A DNA stretch of 64,000 nucleotides from assembly GCF_003987355.1 (NCBI RefSeq), contig NZ_PIPR01000001.1, positions 744,001-808,000 of the forward strand. Reading direction: 5' to 3'. Both the position numbers and the translations under genes were made by a program. Shown piece by piece: positions 18,289-28,614 of the stretch. This DNA comes from Pseudidiomarina aestuarii (lineage in GTDB: Bacteria > Pseudomonadota > Gammaproteobacteria > Enterobacterales > Alteromonadaceae). How positions within the stretch are numbered: position 1 is the stretch's first letter; every line of letters starts with the position of its first letter. Under the pieces are notes generated by a model. It saw only the letters and a list, made by a program, of their open reading frames with translations, had not been told where the DNA came from and searched no databases.

Positions 18289-19511
18289 CGACACAAACAT
18301 CAACAGCAGGTTTACGCCAGACCTATTCCGCTTATTTCGGTGATTTTGGTGGCCAATTTGTGCCCGAGATTCTTCTCCCGGCGCTAGACCAATTGGAGCA
18401 GGCATTTGTTGACGCACAAGCCGATCCCGAATTTCAGCGCGAATTTGCAGATCTATTGAAAAATTACTTGGGTCGCCCAACCCCGGTTTCCCTCTGTCGG
18501 AATTTACCGCTGGATTCACCAAACGGAACGAAAATCTATCTAAAACGTGAAGACTTGCTCCACGGTGGTGCTCACAAAACTAATCAGGTTCTCGGTCAGG
18601 CTTTGCTTGCTAAACGGATGGGCAAACGCCGTATTATTGCGGAAACTGGCGCCGGCCAACATGGGACAGCAACTGCGCTAGCATGCGCTCTGTTGGATCT
18701 CGATTGCACCATTTACATGGGTAAGAAAGATGTCGAACGGCAGCAACCCAATGTGTTTCGCATGCAACTAATGGGCGCTAAAGTGGTACCCGTGGATACT
18801 GGCAGTGGCACGTTGAAAGATGCAGTCAACGAAGCAATGCGTGACTGGACTGCGAGCTATGCCACTACTCATTACCTGTTGGGCACTGCTGCTGGACCCC
18901 ATCCGTTCCCAACTATCGTGCGTGAATTTCACCGCATGATTGGCGCCGAAGCCAAAGCACAAATTATTGAACAGGCTGGACGCCTTCCAGACGAAGTGAT
19001 TGCTTGTGTCGGCGGCGGCTCGAATGCTATTGGGATGTTTGCCGAGTTTATTGACGAAGCCGGTGTCGAACTGGTCGGTGTTGAACCCGCCGGAAAAGGT
19101 ATTCAAACCCACGAACATGGCGCCACCATAGCAGCTGGGAAGCCCGGTATCTTGCATGGCTGTAAATCGTTCCTGATGCAAACCGAAGAGGGCCAGATTG
19201 AAGAAAGTTACTCGGTATCCGCTGGTCTAGACTACCCAGGTGTTGGACCACAGCATGCTCACCTACACAGTATTGGACGCGCACGGTATGAATCTGTGAC
19301 CGACGATGAAGCCTTGGCAGCATTTCGTATACTTGCCGAAAAAGAAGGGATCATACCCGCATTGGAGTCGGCACACGCGCTAGCCTATGCGTTGCGCCGC
19401 GCAGCAGAGCCGGATGCCCCGGAGATTTTGCTGCTAAACTTATCGGGGCGTGGTGACAAAGATATCGACCATGTACGTAAAATTTTTCAAGCGCAGGGAG
19501 GCTTAGTATGA
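18285..19511 (+). CDS. trpB: Tryptophan synthase beta subunit
   Basis: This 408-residue PLP enzyme condenses indole with serine. The PLP lysine lies in [17 protein letters not shown], the phosphate loop is [12 protein letters not shown], and the GRGDKD motif is near the C-terminus. It overlaps both trpCF and trpA by 4 bp (ATGA), so the pathway enzymes are translated as a coupled string. Confidence 0.97.
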   Translation: MTTQTSTAGLRQTYSAYFGDFGGQFVPEILLPALDQLEQAFVDAQADPEFQREFADLLKNYLGRPTPVSLCRNLPLDSPNGTKIYLKREDLLHGGAHKTNQVLGQALLAKRMGKRRIIAETGAGQHGTATALACALLDLDCTIYMGKKDVERQQPNVFRMQLMGAKVVPVDTGSGTLKDAVNEAMRDWTASYATTHYLLGTAAGPHPFPTIVREFHRMIGAEAKAQIIEQAGRLPDEVIACVGGGSNAIGMFAEFIDEAGVELVGVEPAGKGIQTHEHGATIAAGKPGILHGCKSFLMQTEEGQIEESYSVSAGLDYPGVGPQHAHLHSIGRARYESVTDDEALAAFRILAEKEGIIPALESAHALAYALRRAAEPDAPEILLLNLSGRGDKDIDHVRKIFQAQGGLV

Positions 19512-20317
19512 GTCGTTATGAAGCGATGTTTGGGCAACTCGAGCAACAGCGACAAGGCGCTTTTGTTCCCTTTGTCACCATCGGTGATCCGAATCCAGAG
19601 CAAAGTATCGAAGTCATTCGTGCACTCGTTCGTGGCGGTGCTGACGCGATTGAACTTGGCTTACCTTTCTCTGATCCAGTTGCCGATGGCCCAACCATCC
19701 AAAAAGCGAGCTTACGTGCGCTCGCTGCGGGAACTCGAATCAGTGATTGCTTTCGGATCTTAAAGCAGATTCGAGCAGAATTTCCTGATTTACCGATTGG
19801 CCTTCTCGTCTATGCCAATTTGATTGCCAGTGGTGGTCTTGATCAGTTCTATGCGCGTTGCGCAGAAGCTGGAGTCGATTCCGTATTGGTTGCCGACGTA
19901 CCTGTCCGTGAAGGGTTGCAGTTCGCTACCATCGCCAAACAGCATGGTATAGCCCCAATTTTTATCGCTCCACCCGATGCATCCTCAGAGCGCTTGGGGC
20001 AAGTTGCTCAAGCTAGCGAAGGCTATGTCTATTTGCTCAGTCGTGCTGGGGTTACGGGCGCCGAAACGACGATGCAAAAACCAGCCGCGGCGGTCATTGA
20101 TGCTTTGCTAGCGGCGAACAGTGCGCCACCATTGCTCGGCTTTGGAATTGCCGAGCCAGCGCACGTTCAAGCAGCCATAGAAGCCGGAGCAGCAGGAGCT
20201 ATCAGTGGCTCCGCTGTGGTTAAGATTATTGAGCAAAACTTAGACCAACCCGAGGCTATGCTGACGCAACTCACGCATTTTGTGCGGACTATGAAGGCGG
20301 CAACAGGCAAGCTCTGA
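19508..20317 (+). CDS. trpA: Tryptophan synthase alpha subunit
   Basis: This 269-residue TIM-barrel subunit cleaves indole-3-glycerol phosphate and channels indole to TrpB. It shows [31 protein letters not shown] (both catalytic acids present), [20 protein letters not shown] and a GFGIAEP phosphate loop. It is the last gene of the operon and overlaps the convergent epimerase gene by 29 bp. No clear terminator is seen. Confidence 0.96.
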   Translation: MSRYEAMFGQLEQQRQGAFVPFVTIGDPNPEQSIEVIRALVRGGADAIELGLPFSDPVADGPTIQKASLRALAAGTRISDCFRILKQIRAEFPDLPIGLLVYANLIASGGLDQFYARCAEAGVDSVLVADVPVREGLQFATIAKQHGIAPIFIAPPDASSERLGQVAQASEGYVYLLSRAGVTGAETTMQKPAAAVIDALLAANSAPPLLGFGIAEPAHVQAAIEAGAAGAISGSAVVKIIEQNLDQPEAMLTQLTHFVRTMKAATGKL

Positions 20318-21194
20318 GCGCTTCTTTCACTTGCGGGTATCGAAACGAGTAACCCGCAGAACGAATACGATCGGGCAGCACGAACTGCCCTTTCGTCAAC
20401 ATCTCTGCCATTTCCCCAAATACCAGCTTCAACAACACCGGTGGCACTCGCATAAAATGAGATTTCCGCAAGACTTTGGCGATTGCGGCACTAAAGTCAC
20501 GCTGCGCAACCGGCTCCGGAGCCGTTCCATTGTAAATACCGCGACAAGATTCCTGCTCGAGCAAAAATTCAAAAATGCCAACGATGTCATCTAGGTGAAT
20601 CCAAGAAAACCCAAATTCACCTTTTCCGATAGGCCCACCGAGACCCAACAAATAGGGCGGCAACATTTTCTCTAAAGCGCCCCCCTTCTCGGCCAGCACG
20701 ACCCCCGTGCGCACCACACAGACCCGCGTCTTCTCACTATCGGCGGCTAAGGCTAAACGCTCCCACTCAGCACACAAGTGATGTGCAAAATCATCGGCTT
20801 GAATCGAACTTGCTTCGGTAACCGGTTCAGCACCCTGCGGACCATAGATGCCAATCGCCGAGCCACTGATAAACACCTCGGGGGGTTGCGCACAAGCTTG
20901 AATACGCTCGGTCAGTTGCCGGGTAATCAACCAGCGACTTTGCTCCAGACGCAGCTTTTGCCGCGTACTCCAACGTTTGTCAGCAATGCCCTCACCTTGC
21001 AGATTAATGACTGCGTAATAAGCGCTCAGATCAGCGATATCATCGAGGCTTTTCAGCACATGGACTTTTTTGCCTAACTGCTGTTGCGCGCGCTGTGGCG
21101 TACGTGACAAAACCGTCACTTGGTAGCGGTCTTGTAACCGCGCCACAAGAGCTGAGCCAATCAAGCCAGTCCCACCGGTGATGAGTACTTTCAT
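20289..21194 (-). CDS. TIGR01777 family SDR (NAD-dependent epimerase-like) protein
   Basis: This 301-residue protein is of the YfcH/SDR39U1 family. It has the Rossmann motif [14 protein letters not shown] at residues 3-16, [28 protein letters not shown], and the family C-terminus ([24 protein letters not shown], in part). The substrate is unknown; relatives are NADP-binding epimerases. Its last 29 bp run into trpA on the other strand. Confidence 0.85.
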   Translation of the reverse strand: MKVLITGGTGLIGSALVARLQDRYQVTVLSRTPQRAQQQLGKKVHVLKSLDDIADLSAYYAVINLQGEGIADKRWSTRQKLRLEQSRWLITRQLTERIQACAQPPEVFISGSAIGIYGPQGAEPVTEASSIQADDFAHHLCAEWERLALAADSEKTRVCVVRTGVVLAEKGGALEKMLPPYLLGLGGPIGKGEFGFSWIHLDDIVGIFEFLLEQESCRGIYNGTAPEPVAQRDFSAAIAKVLRKSHFMRVPPVLLKLVFGEMAEMLTKGQFVLPDRIRSAGYSFRYPQVKEALRACLLPPS

Positions 21195-21297
21195 GTCCGT
21201 TTTTCCTCTTTGTTATCGCTTCGTTTACCCCTGTATACAGCTAGTATAGCCCAAGCTTTTCTGGCACACTGCGTCTGTCTATACCACGGAGTTAAAC

Positions 21298-21855
21298 ATG
21301 TTAGTTGTTCTTGAGTACCTGCCATTAGCGCTATTTTTTATCTTCTATTTAATGGGCGATATTTTTATCGCAACAGGCGTATTGATGGTTGGCACTGTAA
21401 TCCAGCTCGTCGGTTTGAAGTTCATGCGTGAGCCTATCACACCGAGACATTGGATCATTTGTTGTCTGGTACTCATTTTTGGCGCAATCACTCTCTTCTT
21501 ACGCGATGATTGGTTTATCAAGATCAAGGTTACTGTCATTTACCTCGCTATCGCTGCCTTTCTTCTCGGCGCCATGTGGTGGCAGAAAAAGAGTCCTCTA
21601 GAGAGCATTCTCGGTCAAGAGATAAAACTTCCACACTTTGCATGGCAACGGTTGACTTATGCGTGGGTGATTTTTTGCATCTCGTTGGCTATCGTCAATC
21701 TCTATATTGCCGAGACCATGAGTTTGGATGCGTGGGTCAATTTCAAAGTGTTTGGCACCTTGGCAGCGACTATTATCTTTACGGTACTCTGTGGGGCTTA
21801 TATCTTCAAACACCATACCGATACCGATAAAGATACGCCGGAAATTGACAACTAA
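21298..21855 (+). CDS. yciB: Inner membrane-spanning protein YciB
   Basis: This 185-residue protein has five to six predicted membrane helices and is clearly homologous to E. coli YciB (septation protein A/IspZ). Shared segments are LEYLPLALFFIFY, FGAITLFLRDDWFIKIKVTVIY, and WVNFKVFGTLAATIIFTVLCG. The family is linked to envelope and division functions; the exact biochemical role is unknown. Its position near the trp operon is also seen in E. coli. Confidence 0.92.
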   Translation: MLVVLEYLPLALFFIFYLMGDIFIATGVLMVGTVIQLVGLKFMREPITPRHWIICCLVLIFGAITLFLRDDWFIKIKVTVIYLAIAAFLLGAMWWQKKSPLESILGQEIKLPHFAWQRLTYAWVIFCISLAIVNLYIAETMSLDAWVNFKVFGTLAATIIFTVLCGAYIFKHHTDTDKDTPEIDN

Positions 21856-21867
21856 GTTTGCCGTCCG

Positions 21868-22743
21868 ATGACTACACAGCCGCTCAAGTTTAATTTAGAA
21901 ACAGAGACGAATCGTGTTATCGCGGTGCAACATTGGCCACAGCCAGTACCCGAACAAGTCATCATCATGGCACCAGCCATGGGTGTACCTCAATCCTACT
22001 ATCAAAACTTTTGTCAATGGCTCGCACAACAGGGTCGTGCTGTTATTAGCTTTGATTATTTCGGTATTGGAGCCTCGTTACAGGGGCCTTTAAAACAGCA
22101 GCATACAACCATTCGTGAGTGGGCAGAATTAGATGCAGCGGCTGTTATCGCACATACCCAACAACTCTATCCCACTGCCTCTATCATTTGGTTTGCGCAC
22201 AGCGTCAGCGGACAGTTATTCGGTATGATTCCAAATTACTCCGCGGTCGATCGGATGATCACAGTCGCTACAGGTAGTGGCTACTGGCGTGAAAATACAC
22301 CGCAATTAAAACCAAAAGCCTGGCTGCTCTGGCACATCATAGCACCATTGACACTGCCGATGTTTGGCTACTTCCCTGGCGATAAACTAGGTATTGTTGG
22401 CAACCTTCCTGGCGCAGCCATGCGCCAATGGCGGCGTTGGTGCCTGCATCCAGAATATCTAATTGGTGTGGAGGGCGAAGCCAATCGACAACGCTACGCC
22501 AAAATTTCTACACCCATTACATCCATCAGCTTCAGCGATGACGAATTACTGTCACAAAGAAACATTCACGCCATGCATGACGCATACGTGAATGCTCCGC
22601 AACAACGTTTGTGTATTGAGCCTCAATCCGTCGGTTTAGAGCGCATTGGCCATTTTGGTTTCTTTCGACAACGGTTGGCAGGCTCCAGTTGGGACGAACT
22701 GATACTTCCTCATTTAAGCAACAGTTCGCCCGAACCCAGTTAA
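21868..22743 (+). CDS. Alpha/beta hydrolase family protein
   Basis: This 291-residue protein has an alpha/beta hydrolase look. It shows IIMAPAMGVPQSYYQNFCQWL near the N-terminus in two parts, RAVISFDYFGIGAS, and a putative nucleophile elbow WFAHSVSGQLFG. A C-terminal IGHFGFFR provides a candidate catalytic His. It resembles COG4757-type predicted hydrolases. Substrate unknown. It starts 12 bp after yciB and so is probably co-transcribed; it is convergent with the ABC permease gene. Confidence 0.75.
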   Translation: MTTQPLKFNLETETNRVIAVQHWPQPVPEQVIIMAPAMGVPQSYYQNFCQWLAQQGRAVISFDYFGIGASLQGPLKQQHTTIREWAELDAAAVIAHTQQLYPTASIIWFAHSVSGQLFGMIPNYSAVDRMITVATGSGYWRENTPQLKPKAWLLWHIIAPLTLPMFGYFPGDKLGIVGNLPGAAMRQWRRWCLHPEYLIGVEGEANRQRYAKISTPITSISFSDDELLSQRNIHAMHDAYVNAPQQRLCIEPQSVGLERIGHFGFFRQRLAGSSWDELILPHLSNSSPEPS

Positions 22744-22753
22744 ATCATCTGAT

Positions 22754-25267
22754 TTAGGCTAGTTTGCGAATCAGTTGCGCGGTGTTTCGACGCACCAAAC
22801 GGCGGCAAGCTAAGCTGCCCATAGTACCTACGACAGCGGCACCAGCCAGCGGTCCAATCACCCAGAAGCGCCAATGGAAATTCGCATCCATATCGAACAC
22901 TTGGGTTTGCAGAATCAGTAATGCCAACTCCATTGCGAGCGTCGCTATCAAACCACTGATGGCCCCAAGAATAATGAACTCATATGAGACACTTCGGCTC
23001 AATAATTTCGACGGTGCACCAAGCGTTCTGAGTATTACCAGTTCCTTTTGTCGCTCTTCCATGGACGCTTGTACTTGTGCCAGTAACACGAGTACCCCAG
23101 CAATCAACACCAGCACCAACACAAAGCCAATCGCCAAGCTCACTTGGCTAATCACTTCGCGCAGTTGTTCGGTAATGGCATCCAAATCAATCAGAGAAAC
23201 CTGCGGGAATGGACGGAACAAATCGAATAATTCGTTCTTTCGCTCATTATCCAAGCGGAAACTTGAAATAAAAGTCGCTGGAAAATCCTCTAAGGTTTCC
23301 GTATTGAAAATCATATAGAAGTTTGGCTGCAAAGTTCCCCAATTAACGCTGCGAATACTTGTCACTGGTACGGTAAAGACATTACCACCGATGTTAAACT
23401 CTAACTCGTCACCGACCTGCAAACGCATGCGTTCTGCTACTTCCGATTCGACCGACACTTGCGGTTCTGCATTGTCGCCCCACCACGAGCCCGTCAGCAC
23501 AGTATTGTTCTCAGGGAGCGTATCACGCCAAGTCAGTGACAATTCGCGACCGAAGCCTTCGCGCAGCTCACTGGCTTTATCACCTGCTTCTGCTTGGGCC
23601 TCTTTGGTCACCTCGTCAACCACTGGGACGCCGTTCACTGCAGTCATTCGACCCGGTACGATTGGATAGAGGTCGGTGGACTCAATGGCACGTTCTTCAA
23701 AGCGTGTCGCCAACTCATCGACATCTTCTTTCGCAACGTTGATCACGAAGTAATTAGGTGCATCATCAGGCAATTGCTCCTGCCAGTCGGCCAACAATTC
23801 ATTGCGCAGAGCAAGCACCAACAGCAACAACATAATGGCGGTCGAAAAGCTTAACATCTGCACGGAGTTGGCTTGTGCACGACGCTGTAAACCCGCCATC
23901 GCCAAGCGCCATGCGCTACCGGCTTGCATACCGGCTTGGCGACTAACGCGAATAAACAGACGCCCCACCACCAACAGTAGTACTGCAGCGAGCGCACCAC
24001 CGACAAACAATGCAGTTGATAGCATCCACTGCTGGCTGTATATCAGTAGCAACGCATACACTGTGCCGCCGGAGGCTATCCAATGCAGCCATTGCAACGA
24101 ATCGCTACCGGTCATGTCACGATTCAACACACGTAATGGTGGAATTTGAATCAGTCGTAATAGCGGATACAAAGTAAACATCAGGGCGCTAACGAAACCT
24201 GTCGCACTGGCGAGCAGATAGGGTTGCCAACCTGCTGCGGGTAATGTTTGTCCGAGGTATTCGGCGACAAATCCAATCACCGTAGCCTGAATAATCCAAC
24301 CTAAGGCGAGACCAACTCCAATACTAATCATCGATAGTAGGAATAGATGCAAAATAAAAATCTTTTGAATCTGCCGTTTATCGCCCCCCAAGGTTTTGAA
24401 GATGGCGACGACATCATAATTTCGCTGGCAGTAGCGCTGTGCGGCCACCGCTACGGCGGTCGCTGCCAGCACTACACCCAACAGGCTAGCCAGCATCATA
24501 AACCGCTCTGCTCGACGCAAACTGCGCGCCAATGCCGAGTCACCATCTTCGACGCTACGCCAGTCATGAGTGGCTTCGTTTAACTGCGGTAAAAGCCACT
24601 CACCGTAGTCATTTAACGCATCTGCCTCGCCCGCAAATAACACGTTGAAACGTACGCGTGATCCCTGCTGGATCAAGCCAGTCGCTTCTAATTCGCTATC
24701 GTTGATTAAGACATTTGGACTGTCGGTAAAGACAGAAAATCCCACGTCGGGTTCGTAGGTTAAAACCCGAGTGACGGTGAACGAGCTCTCGCCAATATCA
24801 ATCACATCACCGAGTTCTAGCGCAAGCTCTTGAAAGAGCGCTGACGCGACCCAAGCCTCACCAGCTGCCGGGAGTCCTTGGGCGGGTTCATCGTCGCCAA
24901 AAGGTTGCTCGCCAGTGCGCAATTCACCGCGCAATGGATAGCCATCACTCACGGCCTTCACATCAATCAGAGCCAAGGCGTCATCATGAAAGGCCATCGA
25001 GTTAAAGACAACACGATTAGCCGTTTGCAGGCCTCGTGACTCCGCTTCCTCAATCCACGACGGATCGATGGTACGTCGCGAGCTGAGCACTCGATCCGCT
25101 GCCAAAAATTCAGCACTGCGCGCTGTCAAACCAGCTTGCAGGCGCTCTGTAAAAAGGCTTAATGAGAGCACTGCTGTCACCGACAACACAATGGCAGCGG
25201 CCATAATCGTGAGCTCGCCGCGTTTCAGCTCCTGTCGTAGGAGTCGCCAAGAGATCTTATGCCACAT
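22754..25267 (-). CDS. FtsX-like ABC transporter permease (YbbP type)
   Basis: This 837-residue protein has the FtsX/MacB-type layout with two permease halves. There is an N-terminal helix (LTIMAAAIVLSVTAVLSLSLF), a periplasmic domain, and helix groups at about residues 255-375, 400-490 and 710-830. It matches the YbbP family, encoded with the ATPase YbbA and next to tesA in many gammaproteobacteria. Substrates are unproven; lipid or envelope-related roles are suspected. The start overlaps the ATPase gene by 11 bp. Confidence 0.9.
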   Translation of the reverse strand: MWHKISWRLLRQELKRGELTIMAAAIVLSVTAVLSLSLFTERLQAGLTARSAEFLAADRVLSSRRTIDPSWIEEAESRGLQTANRVVFNSMAFHDDALALIDVKAVSDGYPLRGELRTGEQPFGDDEPAQGLPAAGEAWVASALFQELALELGDVIDIGESSFTVTRVLTYEPDVGFSVFTDSPNVLINDSELEATGLIQQGSRVRFNVLFAGEADALNDYGEWLLPQLNEATHDWRSVEDGDSALARSLRRAERFMMLASLLGVVLAATAVAVAAQRYCQRNYDVVAIFKTLGGDKRQIQKIFILHLFLLSMISIGVGLALGWIIQATVIGFVAEYLGQTLPAAGWQPYLLASATGFVSALMFTLYPLLRLIQIPPLRVLNRDMTGSDSLQWLHWIASGGTVYALLLIYSQQWMLSTALFVGGALAAVLLLVVGRLFIRVSRQAGMQAGSAWRLAMAGLQRRAQANSVQMLSFSTAIMLLLLVLALRNELLADWQEQLPDDAPNYFVINVAKEDVDELATRFEERAIESTDLYPIVPGRMTAVNGVPVVDEVTKEAQAEAGDKASELREGFGRELSLTWRDTLPENNTVLTGSWWGDNAEPQVSVESEVAERMRLQVGDELEFNIGGNVFTVPVTSIRSVNWGTLQPNFYMIFNTETLEDFPATFISSFRLDNERKNELFDLFRPFPQVSLIDLDAITEQLREVISQVSLAIGFVLVLVLIAGVLVLLAQVQASMEERQKELVILRTLGAPSKLLSRSVSYEFIILGAISGLIATLAMELALLILQTQVFDMDANFHWRFWVIGPLAGAAVVGTMGSLACRRLVRRNTAQLIRKLA

Positions 25268-25937
25268 GCTGCTGATCCTCAGTCAGTTGCCCTGCATCCA
25301 TGCGCAAAATGCGCTGGCAGCGTGCAGCAAGGGTATTGTCATGGGTGACCATAACCAGTGTGGTTCCCGACTCACGATTCATTTCAAAGAGCAGGTCTTC
25401 GACTTTGTGACCGGTATTCGAATCCAGATTGCCGGTCGGTTCGTCGGCAAACAGAATTTTCGGAGTTCCAACAAACGCCCGCGCAATCGCTACGCGCTGT
25501 TGCTCGCCGCCGGAAAGTTGATTGGGATAGTGTTTCAAACGCTCAGCCAATCCAACCTTACCGAGTAACTCACGAGCTTGTTGCTCTGCATTGCGATTGC
25601 CAGCGAGCTCTGCCGGAAGCATGACATTTTCTAAAGCGGTCAAACTTGGTATTAGTAGAAACGATTGGAAGATAAAACCAATCTTATCCGCGCGCACTTT
25701 TGCACGCTGTTCCTCATCCAATTCGCTCAACTTTACGTTATCTATAAGAACATCTCCGGAACTTGCTAGGTCTAACCCTGCCAAAAGAGACAAGAGCGTG
25801 GACTTACCGGATCCAGAAGCACCGACAATCGCAACGGTCTCACCTGCAGCAATCTGCAAGTCAATAGGCTGTAAAATGTGTAGAATACCGTCGGTAGTCT
25901 GAACGTCTTTTCGTAACTGAGTGGTTTGAATAAGCAT
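25257..25937 (-). CDS. ABC transporter ATP-binding protein (YbbA type)
   Basis: This 226-residue LolD/MacB-type ATPase has Walker [19 protein letters not shown], signature [15 protein letters not shown], Walker [13 protein letters not shown] and the switch histidine in MVTHD. It works with the overlapping permease gene. Its ATG lies just 2 bp from the divergent tesA ATG, so each promoter must lie within the other's coding region or the genes share a minimal control region. Confidence 0.93.
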   Translation of the reverse strand: MLIQTTQLRKDVQTTDGILHILQPIDLQIAAGETVAIVGASGSGKSTLLSLLAGLDLASSGDVLIDNVKLSELDEEQRAKVRADKIGFIFQSFLLIPSLTALENVMLPAELAGNRNAEQQARELLGKVGLAERLKHYPNQLSGGEQQRVAIARAFVGTPKILFADEPTGNLDSNTGHKVEDLLFEMNRESGTTLVMVTHDNTLAARCQRILRMDAGQLTEDQQHVA

Positions 25938-25939
25938 CT

Positions 25940-26560
25940 ATGAAAAACTTCCTAATTAAATTTGTGTTTGTAATCTGCGTCTTGGGTCTTATACGTCCCG
26001 TTTTCGCAAATGTCTCACTTGTGGTTCTCGGTGATAGCTTAAGTGCAGGTTACGGCATGTCACCCAAAGAATCATGGGTGGGTATTTTGCAGCGACGTTG
26101 GCAAACCGAATACCCAGAGATCACACTTATCAATGCAAGCATCAGTGGCGATACTACTCAAGGCGCTCTAAACCGCTTACCTGGCGTGGTTGAGAAGCAT
26201 CAGCCGACTGCAGTATTTGTTGAACTAGGCGGTAATGATGGCTTGCGTGGGTTCACGCCTGCAACCATTCAAGACAATCTGTTACAAATTATCGACCAAC
26301 TGCAGCGACAAAACGTTCGCGTCGCTCTCAGTCAAGTTCGCATACCGCCGAACTATGGACAACGCTACAGCCAAATGTTTGCAAATATTTTTCCAACTGT
26401 GGCTGAAGAAGCAGAGATTCAGTTGGTCCCGTTTTTCATGGAACAAATTATTGTTGATGAGAATTTAATGCAGAATGACGGGATTCATCCGAATCGCGAA
26501 GCACAACCACTCATCGCAGACATTATGGAGCCTAAGCTCCTAGAACTCGCCGGCTACTAG
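25940..26560 (+). CDS. tesA: Periplasmic acyl-CoA thioesterase/lysophospholipase TesA
   Basis: This 206-residue GDSL/SGNH hydrolase has a signal peptide (about residues 1-23, ending PVFA). It carries block I GDSLSAGYG (nucleophile serine), the block III GGND, and the catalytic DGIHP (Asp, His) near the C-terminus. E. coli TesA has the same length and has thioesterase, protease and lysophospholipase activities. The stop codon TAG (26558-26560) falls inside the first heptamers of array 3. Confidence 0.93.
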   Translation: MKNFLIKFVFVICVLGLIRPVFANVSLVVLGDSLSAGYGMSPKESWVGILQRRWQTEYPEITLINASISGDTTQGALNRLPGVVEKHQPTAVFVELGGNDGLRGFTPATIQDNLLQIIDQLQRQNVRVALSQVRIPPNYGQRYSQMFANIFPTVAEEAEIQLVPFFMEQIIVDENLMQNDGIHPNREAQPLIADIMEPKLLELAGY

Positions 26561-26755
26561 CTAATGGCTATTGGCTACTGGTTACTGGTTACTGGTTACT
26601 GGTTACTGGTTACTGGTTACTGGTTACTAGTTAATAGTTATTAGAAAACACAGATCGGCGGTTTGGTTTTTGTTTTTTGGTTTTTGGGTTTTGGGTTTTG
26701 CGAGTAACCAGTAACTATTAGCGAGTGACAAGTAACTATTAGCGAGTAACGCTTT
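26552..26755. repeat. Heptamer element 3 with two opposed arms (GGTTACT / ACTATTA)
   Basis: The left arm (26552-26642) has 13 units of 7 bp: GGCTACT, AGCTAAT, GGCTATT, GGCTACT, GGTTACT seven times, AGTTAAT, AGTTATT. A centre follows (26643-26699: AGAAAACACAGATCGGCGG, then T/G-rich DNA). The right arm (26700-26755) has GCGAGTA, ACCAGTA, ACTATTA, GCGAGTG, ACAAGTA, ACTATTA, GCGAGTA, ACGCTTT. The arms are roughly complementary, so a long imperfect hairpin is possible. It overlaps the tesA stop. Confidence 0.85.
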
Positions 26756-26773
26756 GAGGATTTTAAATGGTTT

Positions 26774-26849
26774 TGGTGGATGGTACTGGGCTCGAACCAG
26801 TGACCCCCGCCTTGTAAGGGCGGTGCTCTCCCAGCTGAGCTAACCATCC
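26774..26849 (-). tRNA. tRNA-Val (TAC), copy 2 of the pair
   Basis: A 76-nt cloverleaf with GGATGGT/ACCATCC acceptor stem, encoded CCA end, TTCGAGC T-loop and anticodon TAC (CCCTTACAAGG). It differs from the upstream copy at one T-loop base. Confidence 0.97.
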
Positions 26850-26875
26850 ATTGGGAAGAGAATGCATGCGGCAAA

Positions 26876-26951
26876 TGGTGGATGGTACTGGGTTCGAACC
26901 AGTGACCCCCGCCTTGTAAGGGCGGTGCTCTCCCAGCTGAGCTAACCATCC
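26876..26951 (-). tRNA. tRNA-Val (TAC), copy 1 of the pair
   Basis: Same 76-nt cloverleaf with TTCGAAC T-loop, anticodon TAC, encoded CCA. It is promoter-proximal in the two-gene tRNA-Val unit. Confidence 0.97.
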
Positions 26952-26976
26952 GATTTTTGCTGCGCTGCGGGGCGGT

Positions 26977-27004
26977 ATTATAGGGAGATGACAAAGCCTG
27001 TCAA
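26977..27004 (-). promoter_or_regulatory. Promoter of the tRNA-Val pair
   Basis: Read leftward: TTGACA (27004-26999), a 16-bp spacer, TATAAT (26982-26977), then a GC-rich discriminator ACCGCCCCGC. Both hexamers are perfect; the GC-rich start region is typical of stringently controlled stable-RNA promoters. Confidence 0.88.
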
Positions 27005-27025
27005 CAGAAAATATTCTTCTCTGGG

Positions 27026-27057
27026 TTCGACTGCTGACTTTTTAGGCGGCAGTCGAA
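27026..27057. repeat. Inverted repeat upstream of gltX
   Basis: TTCGACTGC (27026-27034) and its perfect complement GCAGTCGAA (27049-27057) around a 14-nt loop. No T-run follows, so a terminator is unlikely; it could be an operator or an RNA hairpin. Confidence 0.6.
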
Positions 27058-27141
27058 TAATTCCTCTGGATTGTTCCAATTGCGCAGATGCATGGTCTGC
27101 AGCTTCTTGTTAAACTACGCCCCTCTTTATTTATCACCCTT

Positions 27142-27160
27142 TTCGAATCACGTATTCGAA
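27142..27160. repeat. Palindrome TTCGAAT-n5-ATTCGAA before gltX
   Basis: A perfect 7-bp inverted repeat with a 5-bp spacer (CACGT), 24 bp before the gltX start. It has operator-like geometry; no regulator is recognised. Confidence 0.55.
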
Positions 27161-27184
27161 TTGAGAACGCGGAGAACGCAAATC

Positions 27185-28597
27185 ATGGCAGTGGTCACTC
27201 GTTTCGCCCCCAGTCCTACAGGCTATTTACATGTCGGCGGTGCCCGTACCGCACTTTACTCGTGGCTAGTCGCCAAAGCCCAAGGTGGCAAATTTGTGCT
27301 GCGCATTGAAGACACCGATCGCGAACGCTCCACTCAGCCCGCCATTGATGCCATTCTTGAGGGAATGCAGTGGCTCGGATTGAACTGGGATGAAGGTCCT
27401 TATTACCAAACCAAGCGGTTTGATCGTTACGAGCATTATATCGAGCAACTGCTCGCTGAAGATAAAGCCTATAAATGCTATTGCTCAACCGAGCGACTTG
27501 ACGCTATGCGCGAACAACAAATGGCCGCCGGCGAAAAGCCACGTTACGACGGTCATTGTCGCGATAACCCAAATGTTTCAGGCGACCGCTATGTCGTGCG
27601 TTTCCGCAACCCACAAACGGGAAGCGTCATATTTGATGACCATATCCGCGGCCGCATTGAATTTGCCAACACAGAACTCGATGATCTGATTATTGCGCGC
27701 AGTGATGGCACGCCCACCTACAACTTTTGTGTGGTGATTGATGATTGGGAAATGGATATCACCCATGTTGTCCGTGGTGAAGACCATATCAACAACACGC
27801 CGCGACAAATTAATATTTTGAAGGCCCTTGGTGCTCCTGTCCCCGAGTATGCCCATGTGTCTATGATTCTCGGCGATGATGGTAAGAAACTGTCAAAACG
27901 CCACGGCGCGGTCAGTGTGATGCAATACCGTGATGATGGCTATCTACCTGAAGCTGTATTGAATTACCTGGTTCGTCTTGGGTGGTCTCATGGTGACCAA
28001 GAAATATTTAGTGTCGACGAAATGATTCAATATTTTAGCCTTGATGATGTCAACAAGGCAGCTTCAGCGTTTAATACAGAGAAGCTGAATTGGTTAAACC
28101 AGCACTATATGAAATCATTACCTGCTGATGCCGTAGTCCCACACTTAACTTGGCATTTCCGAGACCAAGGTATCGACCCGAGCCAAGGTCCAGCATTAGC
28201 AGACCTGATTGCTATGCAGGCCGATCGCGTTAAAACGCTCAAAGAAATGGTAGCAACGAGCCGTTACTTCTACGAGGATTTTTCTGAATTTGATGCAGAT
28301 GCTGCGAAAAAGCATTTGCGTCCTGTCGCTAAAGAACCACTATTGGTCGTTCAACAAAGGCTCGCGGCATTGACGGAATGGACGCAAGAAACCATTCACG
28401 AAACCATTCAAAAAACCGCAACCGATCTCGATATCGGCATGGGCAAAATTGGAATGCCACTGCGCGTTGCAGTAACCGGCAGTGGAAACTCGCCATCGCT
28501 CGATCTAACATTAGCTCATTTAACCCAGCAACAAGTGGTTGAACGCATCGAAACCGCGCTTGCTGTTATTGCAGAACGTGAAGCAAACGCCAACTAA
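27185..28597 (+). CDS. gltX: Glutamyl-tRNA synthetase
   Basis: This 470-residue class I synthetase charges tRNA-Glu, three copies of which lie 1 kb downstream. The HIGH-type motif is [14 protein letters not shown], and the KMSKS-type motif is [21 protein letters not shown] and YDGHCRD supply the zinc-site residues seen in E. coli GltX. I chose ATG 27185 ([13 protein letters not shown]), which matches the family and follows GGAGAACGC; the longer frame to 27071 is not conserved. It is followed by can after 17 bp. Confidence 0.97.
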   Translation: MAVVTRFAPSPTGYLHVGGARTALYSWLVAKAQGGKFVLRIEDTDRERSTQPAIDAILEGMQWLGLNWDEGPYYQTKRFDRYEHYIEQLLAEDKAYKCYCSTERLDAMREQQMAAGEKPRYDGHCRDNPNVSGDRYVVRFRNPQTGSVIFDDHIRGRIEFANTELDDLIIARSDGTPTYNFCVVIDDWEMDITHVVRGEDHINNTPRQINILKALGAPVPEYAHVSMILGDDGKKLSKRHGAVSVMQYRDDGYLPEAVLNYLVRLGWSHGDQEIFSVDEMIQYFSLDDVNKAASAFNTEKLNWLNQHYMKSLPADAVVPHLTWHFRDQGIDPSQGPALADLIAMQADRVKTLKEMVATSRYFYEDFSEFDADAAKKHLRPVAKEPLLVVQQRLAALTEWTQETIHETIQKTATDLDIGMGKIGMPLRVAVTGSGNSPSLDLTLAHLTQQQVVERIETALAVIAEREANAN

Positions 28598-28614
28598 TCA
28601 ATATTGAGGTCAGC

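Noticed and set aside
26641-26994. 117-codon frame antisense to heptamer element 3 and the two tRNA-Val genes
   Set aside because: The protein repeats itself because it translates two tRNA genes; it is not a gene.
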